From an uncultured Dehalococcoidia bacterium (GTDB lineage Bacteria; Chloroflexota; Dehalococcoidia; Lucifugimonadales; UBA3495), in NCBI GenBank assembly GCA_958295765.1, contig CATQHB010000002.1:1190091-1254090 (forward strand): DNA of 64,000 nucleotides, given 5' to 3'. Position numbers and translations under genes: made by a program. How positions within the stretch are numbered: the stretch's first letter is position 1; each line of letters opens with the position of its first letter. The notes under the pieces are model-generated. The model did not search any database and was not told where the DNA came from. It worked only from the letters and a program-made list of their open reading frames with translations. Of the stretch, positions 26,056 through 34,922 are shown piece after piece.

Positions 26056-27447
26056 ATGATGGACTACCCCCAAGCAATTGACTGGCTGCTGGCCCTGGTT
26101 GACCACGAGCGGCAAAGCCCGGCGCTGCCCCGACAAAAGCGCATCTACGACCTGGGCCGGATGACCGCCTTTCTGGACTTGTTGGGCCGTCCCCACCACG
26201 CGGCCCCGACCATCCACGTGGCCGGCACCAAGGGGAAGGGCAGCACGGCGGCGATGGTGGACTCGGTATTGTACGCCGCCGGCTACCGCACCGGGTTTTA
26301 TTCCTCGCCCCACCTGCACACCTTCCGGGAGCGCATCCGGCGGGATACGGAACCGGTCGGAGAGGAGCGGTTTGCCCAACTGGTCAGCCAATTGGCGCCA
26401 ATAGCGCGCCAGCTGGAGGAAAGCGCCGACTTGGGGCCGGTTTCCCTGTTCGAGTTTATGACCGGAATGGCTTTCCAGTGTTTTGCCCAGGATGAAGTGG
26501 ACTTTCAGACCATTGAGGTGGGCTTGGGGGGCCGGTTGGATGCCACCAACGTGGTAAGTCCCGAGGTTTGCGCCATAACCTCCATCAGCCTGGATCACAT
26601 GGCGATTCTTGGCGATACGGTAGAGCAGATTGCCGCCGACAAGGCCGGCATCATCAAACCGGGCGCGCCGGTAGTAATCGCGCCCCAATGCCCGGAAGCC
26701 CTTGCGGTTCTCCGGGCCGCCTGCCGGGAGCAGGAAATCTGCCCCCTTCAGGTCGGTGTTGACCTGACTTGGGAGGGCGGCCCGGCCAACCTGGACGGGC
26801 AGGAGTTGACGGTATGGGGTAAGCAGGGAACCTATACCCTGCGGATTCCGCTGCTGGGCCAGCACCAACTGGAAAATGCGGCTACTGCCGTGGCGGTCAT
26901 TGAGACGCTGCGGGGACAGGGCCATGCCATTTCCGAAGCAACCCTCCGGGAGGGAATGGCCGGGGTAAGCTGGCCCGGCCGCCTGGAGGTGCTGGCGCGC
27001 CGCCCGACGGTGGTAGCCGACGGCGCCCACAACGTTTACTCTATGGGGGCATTGCTGGAGTCGCTGCCCCGCTATTTTGACTACCGCCGCCTGATTCTGA
27101 TGGCCGGCTTTTCCCGGGACAAGAGCGTTGCCGATATGGTAGAACTGATGGCCGGGACGAATCCGGCAGCCATTGCCACCCGCTCCCGGCATCCCCGCTC
27201 GCTGGCGCCCGGCGCGTTGGCCGGCCAAATGCGTAGCAGCGGGATAACCGAAGTGGGGGAAACCGGCACGGTGGCTGAGGCGCTGGCCCTGGCGCGGGAA
27301 TGGGCCGGGCCGGAGGACTTGATTCTAGGCGCCGGCTCCCTGTTTGTGGCGGCTGAACTGCGGGAGGCGGTGTTGGGCATCGAACCGGAGTTGTACCCGG
27401 ACCTGCTGCCTCCTGACCGGCGCGCGCCGCGCCCGGCGGGAAGCTAA
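26056..27447 (+). CDS. folC: Folylpolyglutamate synthase / dihydrofolate synthase
   Basis: A 463-residue Mur-ligase superfamily enzyme that adds glutamate to folates (and possibly to dihydropteroate). The P-loop 'HVAGTKGKGSTAAMVDSVL' (from about residue 55), 'GFYSSPHLHTFRERI' and the Mur central motif 'FQTIEVGLGGRLDATNVV' are present. 'SISLDHMAILGDTVEQIA' and the C-terminal 'ADGAHNVYSM' complete the family pattern. It has normal length. Two in-frame ATGs (26056, 26059) are both possible. The SDR gene ends 33 bp upstream and fabF begins 28 bp downstream. Confidence 0.94.
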   Translation: MMDYPQAIDWLLALVDHERQSPALPRQKRIYDLGRMTAFLDLLGRPHHAAPTIHVAGTKGKGSTAAMVDSVLYAAGYRTGFYSSPHLHTFRERIRRDTEPVGEERFAQLVSQLAPIARQLEESADLGPVSLFEFMTGMAFQCFAQDEVDFQTIEVGLGGRLDATNVVSPEVCAITSISLDHMAILGDTVEQIAADKAGIIKPGAPVVIAPQCPEALAVLRAACREQEICPLQVGVDLTWEGGPANLDGQELTVWGKQGTYTLRIPLLGQHQLENAATAVAVIETLRGQGHAISEATLREGMAGVSWPGRLEVLARRPTVVADGAHNVYSMGALLESLPRYFDYRRLILMAGFSRDKSVADMVELMAGTNPAAIATRSRHPRSLAPGALAGQMRSSGITEVGETGTVAEALALAREWAGPEDLILGAGSLFVAAELREAVLGIEPELYPDLLPPDRRAPRPAGS

Positions 27448-27475
27448 AATCACTTTGGCAAATCACGGGGTAAAT

Positions 27476-28720
27476 ATGGACAGGAAAAGGGTCGTCGTTA
27501 CCGGGATGGGCGCAATTACCCCCCTGGGACAGACGCCTGGAGAGTTCTGGCAAAACCTGGTGGCCGGCAAGTCCGGTATCGGGCCGATGACCTTGTGCGA
27601 CCCGACCGGCTATCCCTGCCGGATTGCCGGGGAAGTGCGGGGCTTTGACCCGACCGACCATATATCCGGCCGGGAGGCCCGCCGAATGGCCCGGTTTTCC
27701 CAACTGGCCGTGGCCGCCGGCTTGACCGCCGCCCAGGACGCCCGGCTGAAAATGGAACGGGAAGACCCTTACCGGGTCGGCGTTATTCTAGGCAACGGCA
27801 ACGGCGGTTTCCCCACCCTGGAGGAAAACTGCCGCATCATGGCCGAAAAGGGCGGGATGCGTATTTCTCCCTTTTTCTTTCCCATGGTGCTGCCCAATAT
27901 GGCGGCGGCCAACGTCAGCCATTACCTGGGGGCCAAGGGGCATAACTCCACCGCCTCCACCGCTTGCGCCGCCTCCAACCAAGCCATTGGGGAGGCTCTG
28001 GAGCTGATCCGGCGGGGTGGCGCCGACGTGGTGCTGGCCGGCGGCACCGAGGCCGGCATCAGCCAGTTGGGGCTGTCCGGCTTTGCCGTAATGCGCGCCC
28101 TGAGTACCAACAACGAGGAGCCGGCGCGGGCCAGCCGTCCCTTTGACGCCAACCGGGACGGGTTTGTTCCCGCCGAGGGTTCGGTAATCCTGGTACTGGA
28201 GTCCCTGGAACACGCCCGGGCGCGCAACGCCGACATTCTGGTGGAACTGGCCGGTTTTGGCTGCACCGCCGACGCCGGCCACCTGGTGCAGCCGGAGGAG
28301 ACCGGCCGCAGCGCGGCGGAGGCGATGCGCCGGGCCTTGGCCGATGCCGGCGCCGCCCTGGACACGGTGGACTACATCAACGCCCATGGCACTTCCACGC
28401 CGCTTAATGACGCTATTGAGACGCTGGCAATCAAGCTGCTGTTCGGCGACCGGGCCTACCAAATCCCCATCAGTTCCACCAAGTCAATGATTGGTCATGC
28501 CCTGGGCGGTTCCGGTTCCCTGGAGGCGGCGGCCTGCATCAACACCATTACCTCCGGCACGATTCACCCCACCATCAATTACGAAACGCCCGACCCGGAT
28601 TGCGACCTGGATTACGTACCCAACCGGGCCCGGAAACATAACGTGCGGGTGGCAATGTCCAACGCCTTTGGCTTTGGCGGCCAGAACTCCTGCGTGGTGT
28701 TCCGCAAGTTTGAGGAGTAG
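27476..28720 (+). CDS. fabF: Beta-ketoacyl-ACP synthase II (copy 2)
   Basis: A 414-residue KAS II with Cys164 in 'STACAASNQAIGEAL', His in 'NAHGTSTPLND' and His in 'KSMIGHALGGSGSLEA'; the triad is intact, so this is an active condensing enzyme, not a chain-length factor. The ATG at 27476 has an ACGGGG site and begins 'MDRKRVVVTGMGAITPLG'; the open frame upstream to 27344 is not coding. It ends the SDR-folC-fabF operon, with a long hairpin 21 bp downstream. It is clearly diverged from copy 1 at 16710. Confidence 0.95.
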   Translation: MDRKRVVVTGMGAITPLGQTPGEFWQNLVAGKSGIGPMTLCDPTGYPCRIAGEVRGFDPTDHISGREARRMARFSQLAVAAGLTAAQDARLKMEREDPYRVGVILGNGNGGFPTLEENCRIMAEKGGMRISPFFFPMVLPNMAAANVSHYLGAKGHNSTASTACAASNQAIGEALELIRRGGADVVLAGGTEAGISQLGLSGFAVMRALSTNNEEPARASRPFDANRDGFVPAEGSVILVLESLEHARARNADILVELAGFGCTADAGHLVQPEETGRSAAEAMRRALADAGAALDTVDYINAHGTSTPLNDAIETLAIKLLFGDRAYQIPISSTKSMIGHALGGSGSLEAAACINTITSGTIHPTINYETPDPDCDLDYVPNRARKHNVRVAMSNAFGFGGQNSCVVFRKFEE

Positions 28721-28741
28721 GCGGGGAGAGGCATAAAGAAC

Positions 28742-28806
28742 GCAGAGGATACGGAAATGCGCAGAGAGTTGATTCCCTCTGCGCATTTCCTTGTCCTCTG
28801 CTTTCT
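28742..28806 (+). terminator. Long hairpin, likely terminator of the SDR-folC-fabF operon
   Basis: Arms of 25 bases (28742-28766 starting GCAGAGGATACGGAAATG, and 28777-28801) pair with only a three-base internal bulge region and close on a ~10-nt loop, then CTTTCT. Its length and its 'cgcagagg..acgg' text also match common intergenic repeat debris. Function as a terminator is inferred from position. Confidence 0.6.
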
Positions 28807-28829
28807 AGGTGGACTTGGTTGTATCGGGG

Positions 28830-29084
28830 CTAGAGCGTCTCGGCCGGCTTTTCCTGGTGGGCCAGCACGTCATCAAGGATCCGCTGCAAAGCCATAGTGT
28901 GACTGCAAACGCCGCGGGTGGTAAAGAACAAACACTCGCAGTGCCACTCGCCGGACTCGAACTTGACCTGGTAGGTGTTGTGGTTGCCGGCAAAGGTGGC
29001 GTAGAAGCTGTTAATGGTAACCCGTTCCCTCTCCTCGGCGTACTTCCTGGCCTTGTCAATCTTCCCGATGAAGCTGGAGTTCAT
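28830..29084 (-). CDS. Small SWIM-type zinc-finger protein
   Basis: 84 residues. The C-terminal half holds the SWIM pattern CxCx8CxH: Cys49, Cys51, Cys60 and His62 ('WHCECLFFTTRGVCSHTMAL'). The N-terminal half is a basic helix followed by beta strands, as in the SWIM fold, which can bind DNA or proteins. It stands alone, unlike SWIM domains in SNF2 helicases or MuDR-type transposases. An ideal GGAGGT lies 5 nt before the ATG. Role unknown. Confidence 0.78.
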   Translation of the reverse strand: MNSSFIGKIDKARKYAEERERVTINSFYATFAGNHNTYQVKFESGEWHCECLFFTTRGVCSHTMALQRILDDVLAHQEKPAETL

Positions 29085-29216
29085 TCAAACCTCCGAAGGT
29101 TTATTATCCGGTTGGTTAATAAAGGGTTAAGTTCAATTTTATGGGCCACGCCCGATGCGGGTCAAGGGGCCGTTGCCCCAATTCCGGGGCCGGGGCAAAG
29201 TCAATGCCAATATCCC

Positions 29217-29372
29217 TTTATGGTTTATGGTGAGTTTGCAACAGTTCCCGCTCATGGCAAGTTTGCAACAATTCCCGCTCATGGTGAGCTTGTCGAACCA
29301 TCCATTCACCTATCCTTCGACAAGCTCAGGATGAGCGGTTGCAGACTGATAAGCGGCTACAGACTACCATGA
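29217..29372. repeat. Cluster of 'CTCATGGTGAGC' repeat units
   Basis: Three direct units begin near 29227, 29251 and 29277 (for example ctcatggtgagcttgtcgaa at 29279-29298). The mirrored arm is ccttcgacaagctcaggatgagcgg (to about 29338), with a further remnant accatgagcggc near 29370. The 454-bp gap before alaS also contains AT-rich ttaattc repeats (29487-29512) and the alaS promoter; no gene is visible. Confidence 0.7.
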
Positions 29373-29432
29373 GCGGCTATACGTGGTAATCGGTCAAGAC
29401 CCGCATTGCCCGACAGAAACAGCCCGCCTTAA

Positions 29433-29462
29433 TTGACGCTCCCCCGGCCCCTGGCATACAAT
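29433..29462 (+). promoter_or_regulatory. Putative sigma-70 promoter of alaS-ruvX
   Basis: TTGACG (29433-29438), an 18-bp spacer and TACAAT (29457-29462). The predicted start is about 70 bp upstream of the alaS ATG. No T-box leader is apparent in the leader sequence. Confidence 0.65.
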
Positions 29463-29538
29463 CACTTGCGCACATTCGCACAATTCTTAATTCTTAATTC
29501 CTAATTCTAAATTTTCCCGTCGCAGGTGAACCGCGTTG

Positions 29539-32253
29539 ATGACCGGAGACGAAATCAGAAACTCTTACATCCAGTTTTTTGAGGGCAAAGGCCACCTTCA
29601 GATGCCCAGCGCATCGCTGATTCCGGCGGGAGACCCTACCCTGCTGTTCACCAGCGCCGGCATGGTGCCTTTCAAGCCCTTCTTTATGGGCGAGCAGACC
29701 CCGCCCAACCGCCGCTTGACCAGTTCTCAGAAGAGCTTTCGCACCACCGACATTGATGAGGTGGGCGACCACAAGCACCTGACCTTCTTTGAGATGCTGG
29801 GCAACTTCAGCATCGGCGACTACTTCAAGAACCACGCCGCCGCCTACGCCTGGGAACTGGTAACTACCCGGTTCAACCTGCCCCCGGAAAGCCTCTACGT
29901 TACCATTCACCTGGACGACGACGAGGCTTTTGCGATTTGGCGGGACGAAATCGGCGTGCCGGTGGAACGTATCTACCGCTATGGCGACAGCGATAACTGG
30001 TGGGGGCCGGCCGGCACCGAAGGCCCCACCGGCCCCTGTTCCGAGATTCACTTCGATAGCGGCGAACACAAAGGCTGCGGCCCGATGGTCGCCCCCGACG
30101 ACCTGACGGCTCAGTTCCGGCGGGAACGGGACAGCGGGGAAAGCCAACCGCCCCCGGGCTGTCATCCCAACTGCGACTGCGAGCGGTTTGTCGAACTGTG
30201 GAATCTGGTCTTTATGCAGTTCTACCAGGATCCCCAGCGCAACCGCACGCCCCTGCCGGCGCCCAGTGTGGACACCGGAATGGGGCTGGAACGGGCCGCC
30301 GCCGTCCTGCAAAACAAGCCCAGCGTTTATGAGACCGACCTATTTCTGCCCATTATTGAAATGGCTTGCCAACTGAGCGGCAAGACCTACGGCGCCGACC
30401 GGGAAACCGACTATGCCCTGCGGGTGGTGGCGGAACACGCCCGGGCCGCCGCTTTCCTGATTGGCGACGGCGTGGTGCCCGGCAACGAAGGCCGGGGCTA
30501 CGTCCTGCGCCGGGTAATCCGCCGGGCCATCCGCTACGGTCGCCGCCTGGGTCTTGACCAGCCCTTCCTGACCGAAGTGGCAACGGTAGTGCTGGAGCGT
30601 TTCCGGCACGCTTACCCGGAACTGGCGGAAAACCACGCCTTTATCCTGCGGGTCATCGGTCTGGAGGAGGAACGGTTCAGCCGGACGATTGACACCGGCT
30701 TGCCAATTCTTGAAGAAGAGTTAAGAAACAGCGGCGGCAAGTTGCCCGGCTCATCGGTGTTTATCCTGTATGACACCTACGGTTTCCCCCCGGAACTGAC
30801 CGCCGAAATCGCCCGGGAACAGGGTCTTGACGTGGACTTGGCGGGGTTTGAGCGGGAAATGGCGGCCCAGCGGGAGCAGTCCCGCGCCGCCCAGGGCTTT
30901 ACCGGCAGCATGGAAATAGTTACCGCATACGAGAATCTGGGCGTTGACCCCTCTCATTTTGTCGGCTATCGCCGGCTGGAGCAGGAAAGCATCGTTGCCG
31001 CCCTGCTGGTGGATAACGCCGCCGCCGGCCACGCCGTCCAGGGGCAGCCGGTGGAGTTGGTGTTGGCGGACACTCCCTTTTACGCCGAAAGCGGCGGTCA
31101 GCAGGGCGACCGGGGCCGCATCACCGGCCCCAACGGGGTCGTGCGGGTGGAGGATACCCAAAGCCCGGTGGCCGGGCTGATTGTTCACCGGGGCGTGGTG
31201 GAGCAAGGCGATATTTCCCTGGGGGAGGCGGTTACGGCCCGGGTGGACCCGCAGCGCCGCCTTGACGCCGCCCGCAATCACAGCGGCACCCACCTGCTCC
31301 ACGCCGCCCTGCGGTCGGTGCTCGGCCCCCACGTGCGGCAGGCCGGCTCCCTGGTCTCTCCTGACCGGCTGCGTTTCGACTTCAGTCATGTCGGCCCCCT
31401 GTCCCCGGAGGAGCAGCTATCCGTTCAGGGCCTGGCTAACGGCAAGATCCGGGATAACCTGGCGGTATCCACCCATGAAAGCACCTATGCCGAGGCGGTT
31501 CGCGAGGGCGCGCTGGCCTTTTTTGGCGACAAGTACGGTGATACGGTGCGGGTGGTACGAATGGCCGATTCCCACCCGGACGGCAGCGAACCCTTCAGCG
31601 TTGAGGTCTGCGGCGGCACCCACGTGGGGGCTACCGGCCAGGTAGGAACCCTCTTTGTCCTGGGCGAGTCGGGCATCGGCGGCGGGATGCGCCGGATTGA
31701 GGCGGTAACCGGACGGGCGGCGGAGCAACTCTTTGTTGACCAGGCGGCCCGGCTGGAATCTCTGGCCCGCAAGCTCCAGACGCCGGTGGTGGATTTGGAG
31801 AACCGCCTGGAAAGCTTTATTCAGGATACCGACGAGTTGCGCCGTCGCCTGGCGGCGCTGGAGCGGGGCAGCCTGCGCGCCGAGGCCGAGGCCCTGCTAG
31901 AAGGGACGCAGGACGTGGACGGCGTCAAGCTGGTGACCGGGCGCACTTCGGCCAACAGCGCCGAGGCCATGCGGGAAATGGGCGACTTTCTCAAGACCCG
32001 GCTGCCCAGCGCGGTAATCGCCCTGGGCGCGGTGGTCAACGGCAACCCCCTGCTGGTAACGATGATAACCGCCGATTTGGTGGAAAGGGGCTACCACGCT
32101 GGCAATATCTCCCGGGATGCGGCCCGGGTAATGGGCGGCGGCGGCGGCGGTCAGCCGGAAATGGCCCAGGCCGGCGGCCGGCAGGCGGACCAGTTGGATA
32201 ATGCCCTTCGCCGGGTGGCCGACCTGGTACGGCAAGGCACGGGCCGGGCCTAG
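29539..32253 (+). CDS. alaS: Alanyl-tRNA synthetase
   Basis: 904 residues; charges tRNA-Ala and hydrolyses Ser/Gly-tRNA-Ala. The class II core shows 'SYIQFFEGKGH', 'TSAGMVPFKPFF', 'HLTFFEMLGNFSIGDYF' and 'VDTGMGLERAAAVLQ'. The editing domain has 'NHSGTHLLHA' (about 579) and 'VCGGTHV' (about 690), the four metal ligands. The C-terminal DHHA1 domain ends in 'GGGGGGQPEMAQAGG'. The ATG at 29539 is preferred over an adjacent TTG, with AGGTGA 9 nt upstream. ruvX follows after 12 bp. Confidence 0.97.
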   Translation: MTGDEIRNSYIQFFEGKGHLQMPSASLIPAGDPTLLFTSAGMVPFKPFFMGEQTPPNRRLTSSQKSFRTTDIDEVGDHKHLTFFEMLGNFSIGDYFKNHAAAYAWELVTTRFNLPPESLYVTIHLDDDEAFAIWRDEIGVPVERIYRYGDSDNWWGPAGTEGPTGPCSEIHFDSGEHKGCGPMVAPDDLTAQFRRERDSGESQPPPGCHPNCDCERFVELWNLVFMQFYQDPQRNRTPLPAPSVDTGMGLERAAAVLQNKPSVYETDLFLPIIEMACQLSGKTYGADRETDYALRVVAEHARAAAFLIGDGVVPGNEGRGYVLRRVIRRAIRYGRRLGLDQPFLTEVATVVLERFRHAYPELAENHAFILRVIGLEEERFSRTIDTGLPILEEELRNSGGKLPGSSVFILYDTYGFPPELTAEIAREQGLDVDLAGFEREMAAQREQSRAAQGFTGSMEIVTAYENLGVDPSHFVGYRRLEQESIVAALLVDNAAAGHAVQGQPVELVLADTPFYAESGGQQGDRGRITGPNGVVRVEDTQSPVAGLIVHRGVVEQGDISLGEAVTARVDPQRRLDAARNHSGTHLLHAALRSVLGPHVRQAGSLVSPDRLRFDFSHVGPLSPEEQLSVQGLANGKIRDNLAVSTHESTYAEAVREGALAFFGDKYGDTVRVVRMADSHPDGSEPFSVEVCGGTHVGATGQVGTLFVLGESGIGGGMRRIEAVTGRAAEQLFVDQAARLESLARKLQTPVVDLENRLESFIQDTDELRRRLAALERGSLRAEAEALLEGTQDVDGVKLVTGRTSANSAEAMREMGDFLKTRLPSAVIALGAVVNGNPLLVTMITADLVERGYHAGNISRDAARVMGGGGGGQPEMAQAGGRQADQLDNALRRVADLVRQGTGRA

Positions 32254-32265
32254 CGGTGGCGCCGG

Positions 32266-32679
32266 ATGCGTCTGCTGGCCCTTGACTTGGGCAACCGGCG
32301 TATCGGTATGGCCGCCGGGGGCGTTCCAGGCCTGCCGGCGGTTCCCCTCGGCTACCTGGAGCGGGCTACCCTGCGCCAGGATTTGGCCCGGATAATGCAC
32401 TTGGCCCGCCAACGGGACATTGAGGGTTTTGTGGTGGGGATGCCCTATCACCTTTCCGGCGACGTCGGCCCTCAGGCTAAACTGGCGCAAGGGTTTGTCC
32501 GCGCCTTGCGGAAACACACCGACCTGCCGGTTTACGCCGTGGACGAACGGTTTACTTCGGTGGAGGCAGAGGAACTGCTGCGGGAGTCAGGCCGCCAACC
32601 CTCCCGCCGGCGCGGGGACGTGGACGCCGCCGCCGCCGCGCTAATCCTGGAGCGATTTCTGGCAACAAGCAGCGAATAA
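32266..32679 (+). CDS. ruvX: Putative pre-16S rRNA nuclease / Holliday junction resolvase-like YqgF
   Basis: A 137-residue RNase H-fold protein. Catalytic acidic residues are visible in 'LLALDLGNRRIGMA' (Asp7), in the conserved 'VYAVDERFTSVEAEELL', and in the C-terminal 'DVDAAAAALIL'. Family members (YqgF/RuvX) trim the 5' end of 16S rRNA, and some resolve DNA junctions. It is co-transcribed with alaS, a common arrangement. Normal length. Confidence 0.92.
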   Translation: MRLLALDLGNRRIGMAAGGVPGLPAVPLGYLERATLRQDLARIMHLARQRDIEGFVVGMPYHLSGDVGPQAKLAQGFVRALRKHTDLPVYAVDERFTSVEAEELLRESGRQPSRRRGDVDAAAAALILERFLATSSE

Positions 32680-32755
32680 CCCGAACCGGCGCAAGGGGTT
32701 GATGCGTTACTCCGGGCAACCCCGTCTTAACCCGGCAACCGCCCGCAACCCAAGG

Positions 32756-32855
32756 ACCGTCGTTCCGGCGAAAGCCGGAATCCAGGAAATCCTGCCCGAA
32801 AAGAACGAGCCGGCTACCGAGCGTTCTGGATTCCGGCTTTCGCCGGAATGACGGT
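32756..32855. repeat. Composite palindromic repeat, copy B
   Basis: A near-perfect 100-bp inverted repeat: left arm from ACCGTCGTTCCGGCG (32756) and right arm ending CGCCGGAATGACGGT (32855), with one base changed relative to copy A. The core reads 'cccgaaaagaacgagccggctacc'. It sits between the convergent ends of ruvX and the nitrilase gene. Confidence 0.85.
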
Positions 32856-32884
32856 TTTATGCTACCCTTGGCGGTTTATCCCCG

Positions 32885-33658
32885 CTACAAATAAACCCGC
32901 TCAAAATCCCCGGACAGGGCGGCCATCGCGTCCAAATCCCAGTCAAAGGTCAGAATTACGGAACCGTCGGAGGTGGCTTCCAGCAGCCGCTGGCCGTCTT
33001 TGGCTACTACGCTTTCCGCCCGCCGGTAGTCCAATTCGTCCTCCTCCACGCCGGAGCGGTTGCACACCATAATGGGCAGCCCGTTGTCCACGGTGCGCTG
33101 CTCCCACTCCCCGTCCGGGGCGCACTGGCCCGGCCCCCAGGATACCGGCGATACATATAATTCGGCGCCTTTATCCTTGAGGACTTGGGCCACCTCGTTC
33201 TTGTAGGCGTCGGCGCAAATCAGGATGCCCACGTTCACCCCGCCGCAGTTGATGGGGTCAATCTGCCAGCCGGCGGTGGACCAGCCCTCGGCGCCGCGCA
33301 GGGCTTTGATTTTCCGGTGTTTGCCGATAATCTCTCCGGCGGAGTTGATGACGAAAACGGTGTTAAACATCTGGCCGGTTGCCGGTTCCCGTTCCGGGTG
33401 GGACAGGAACGCGGTAAGGCCAAGCTCACTGACCAGTTGGCAGTAGCCCTGCGTCCAGGGGTCGGGTTGGGGCAGAATCCAATCGGCGCCAATCTCCCGC
33501 AGAAACAAATAGCCGGGGATGCACAGTTCCGGCGTAACTATCCAGTCGGCGCCGGCCGCGGCGGCGGCGCGGGTGGCCCGCTCCACCAACGCCCGGTTGC
33601 CGGCAATGTCGCCGGTAACCGGGGCCAGGTGCAAAAAGGAAACGCGCAGCTTTTTCAT
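32885..33658 (-). CDS. Carbon-nitrogen hydrolase (nitrilase superfamily)
   Basis: A 257-residue CN-hydrolase with the full Glu-Lys-Cys triad: Glu44 in 'VTPELCIPGY', Lys115 in 'GKHRKIKAL' and Cys147 in 'VGILICADAY'. Such enzymes cut amide or nitrile bonds of small molecules (omega-amidase, N-carbamoyl amine and similar roles), and this one is not close to a named class by eye. The ATG at 33658 has GGGGGAGAG just upstream; the longer frame to 33712 is not supported. Monocistronic, between two repeat copies. Confidence 0.85.
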   Translation of the reverse strand: MKKLRVSFLHLAPVTGDIAGNRALVERATRAAAAAGADWIVTPELCIPGYLFLREIGADWILPQPDPWTQGYCQLVSELGLTAFLSHPEREPATGQMFNTVFVINSAGEIIGKHRKIKALRGAEGWSTAGWQIDPINCGGVNVGILICADAYKNEVAQVLKDKGAELYVSPVSWGPGQCAPDGEWEQRTVDNGLPIMVCNRSGVEEDELDYRRAESVVAKDGQRLLEATSDGSVILTFDWDLDAMAALSGDFERVYL

Positions 33659-33764
33659 AGTCTCTCCCCCCGCCGCCCCATTATAGCATTGCCGCCGGGC
33701 GTTGTTCACCATAAGGATATAGAGTAGCGGGGCAAGGGCATATTAACTATGGGAACTCAGGCCT

Positions 33765-33850
33765 GAAAGCCGGAATCCAGAACTCTCGGTAGCCGGCACG
33801 CCCTTTTCCGGGTGGATTTCCTGGATTCCGGCTTTCGCCGGAACGACGGT
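33765..33850. repeat. Composite palindromic repeat, copy C (left arm truncated)
   Basis: Only the inner part of the left arm (aaagccggaatccag, 33766-33780) remains, while the right arm to ..GCCGGAACGACGGT (33850) is intact. Upstream, gggcatattaactatgggaa resembles the outer flank of copy H, so the loss looks like an internal deletion. Confidence 0.75.
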
Positions 33851-33941
33851 TGCTTGGGTCGCCTTGGTTAAGTGGTCAGCGCACCGGCCACCGCCCCCTT
33901 GACTACCGGGGGCCGTCGGTTCAGAATGATAAAGTCAGCTC

Positions 33942-34015
33942 TGCCCGGTAGTGTAACGGTAGCACGTCAGCCTTTGGAGCTGTAAGTCTGGGTTCGAACC
34001 CCGGCCGGGCAGCCA
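33942..34015 (+). tRNA. tRNA-Gln (TTG)
   Basis: Complete cloverleaf with encoded CCA. The acceptor TGCCCGG pairs with CCGGGCA, discriminator G. The anticodon loop is CTTTGGA, giving anticodon TTG. The T-arm CTGGG-TTCGAAC-CCCGG has one G-U pair. A TTGACT at 33899 with a weak CAGAAT 17 bp later may be its promoter. Confidence 0.94.
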
Positions 34016-34169
34016 CCTGGTTCCTTTCTATTCTACCCTCTATCCGTTGACCTCTCTGCCTCCTGCGGGTATATTATCTGGCAACTGCCGGGCGGGGACG
34101 GGTTATATAATCCGCGCCGGTTCCGGTTCAGCCTCATCCGTTAGGCCCATTCTGTCGAGGGCGGCGCTT

Positions 34170-34922
34170 ATGTTTGCGTTAATTCTGGCCGGGGGCAAGG
34201 GAGAACGACTGCGGCCCTTGACCGATACTTTGCCCAAGCCGATGGTGCCGGTGGGCGACCGGCCGATTCTCTGGCACCAGGTGGAGTGGCTGCGGCGCGC
34301 CGGCGTGTCCGACGTGGTGTTTCTGGTGGGCTATCGCGGGGAAATGATACAGGACTACTTTGGCGATGGCGGCGCCTATGGCATCCGCGCCCACTACAGC
34401 ACGGAGGATACGCCCCTGGGCCGGGGCGGCGCCATCCGCCAGGGATTTGCCCAGGTGCCGGAGGATGCGGATACGGTGTTTGTCCTCAACGGCGACATTA
34501 TCACTGCCGATGATCCCGGGACCGTCCTGGAGAGTTACCGGCGCAAAAAAGCGGCCAACCCGTCCCACCTGGCGACCATTATGATAACGCCGATGGTAAG
34601 CCCCTATGGGTTGGTGGACTTGAACGAGGAGAATGACGTGGTGGGTTTCCGGGAGAAGGTGGAATTGCCCCATTGGATTAACGCCGGCGTCTATGTTTTT
34701 GACCGCAGCATTGCCCCGCTGCTGCCGGAGTTGGGCGACCATGAAGTAGAGACTTTTCCCGGACTGGCCCAGGAAGGCCGGATTTCCGCCTTTCCATCCC
34801 GGGCCTTCTGGCGCAGTGTGGACTCCTTCAAGGACTTGCAGGAGGCGGAGGATTATCTGAGGCCGGAGGTTCCCGCCGCCGGCCCCGCTAATCATCCCGC
34901 GGCTCAGAGGTTAGCCGAATAG
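34170..34922 (+). CDS. Sugar-nucleotide pyrophosphorylase family nucleotidyltransferase
   Basis: A 250-residue NTP_transferase fold protein. The nucleotide-binding start 'LILAGGKGERLRPLTDTLPKP' is present (read in parts), with the metal Asp in 'FVLNGDII' and the C-terminal 'FREKVELPHWINAGVYVF'. It resembles mannose-1-phosphate guanylyl- and glucose-1-phosphate transferases, and lacks the extra C-terminal beta-helix. The ATG at 34170 has GAGGG upstream. Its TAG stop overlaps the moxR GTG start by one base, so it is translationally coupled to the moxR-DUF58 cluster. Confidence 0.85.
   Translation: MFALILAGGKGERLRPLTDTLPKPMVPVGDRPILWHQVEWLRRAGVSDVVFLVGYRGEMIQDYFGDGGAYGIRAHYSTEDTPLGRGGAIRQGFAQVPEDADTVFVLNGDIITADDPGTVLESYRRKKAANPSHLATIMITPMVSPYGLVDLNEENDVVGFREKVELPHWINAGVYVFDRSIAPLLPELGDHEVETFPGLAQEGRISAFPSRAFWRSVDSFKDLQEAEDYLRPEVPAAGPANHPAAQRLAE

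Noticed and set aside
25024-27228. 734-codon minus-strand open frame opposite the SDR and folC genes
   Set aside because: It mirrors two genes with intact P-loop and SDR motifs, and the composition is antisense-like.
29463-29538. T-box or other riboswitch in the alaS leader
   Set aside because: The leader is short (about 70 nt), AT-rich, and lacks the T-box consensus and an antiterminator helix.
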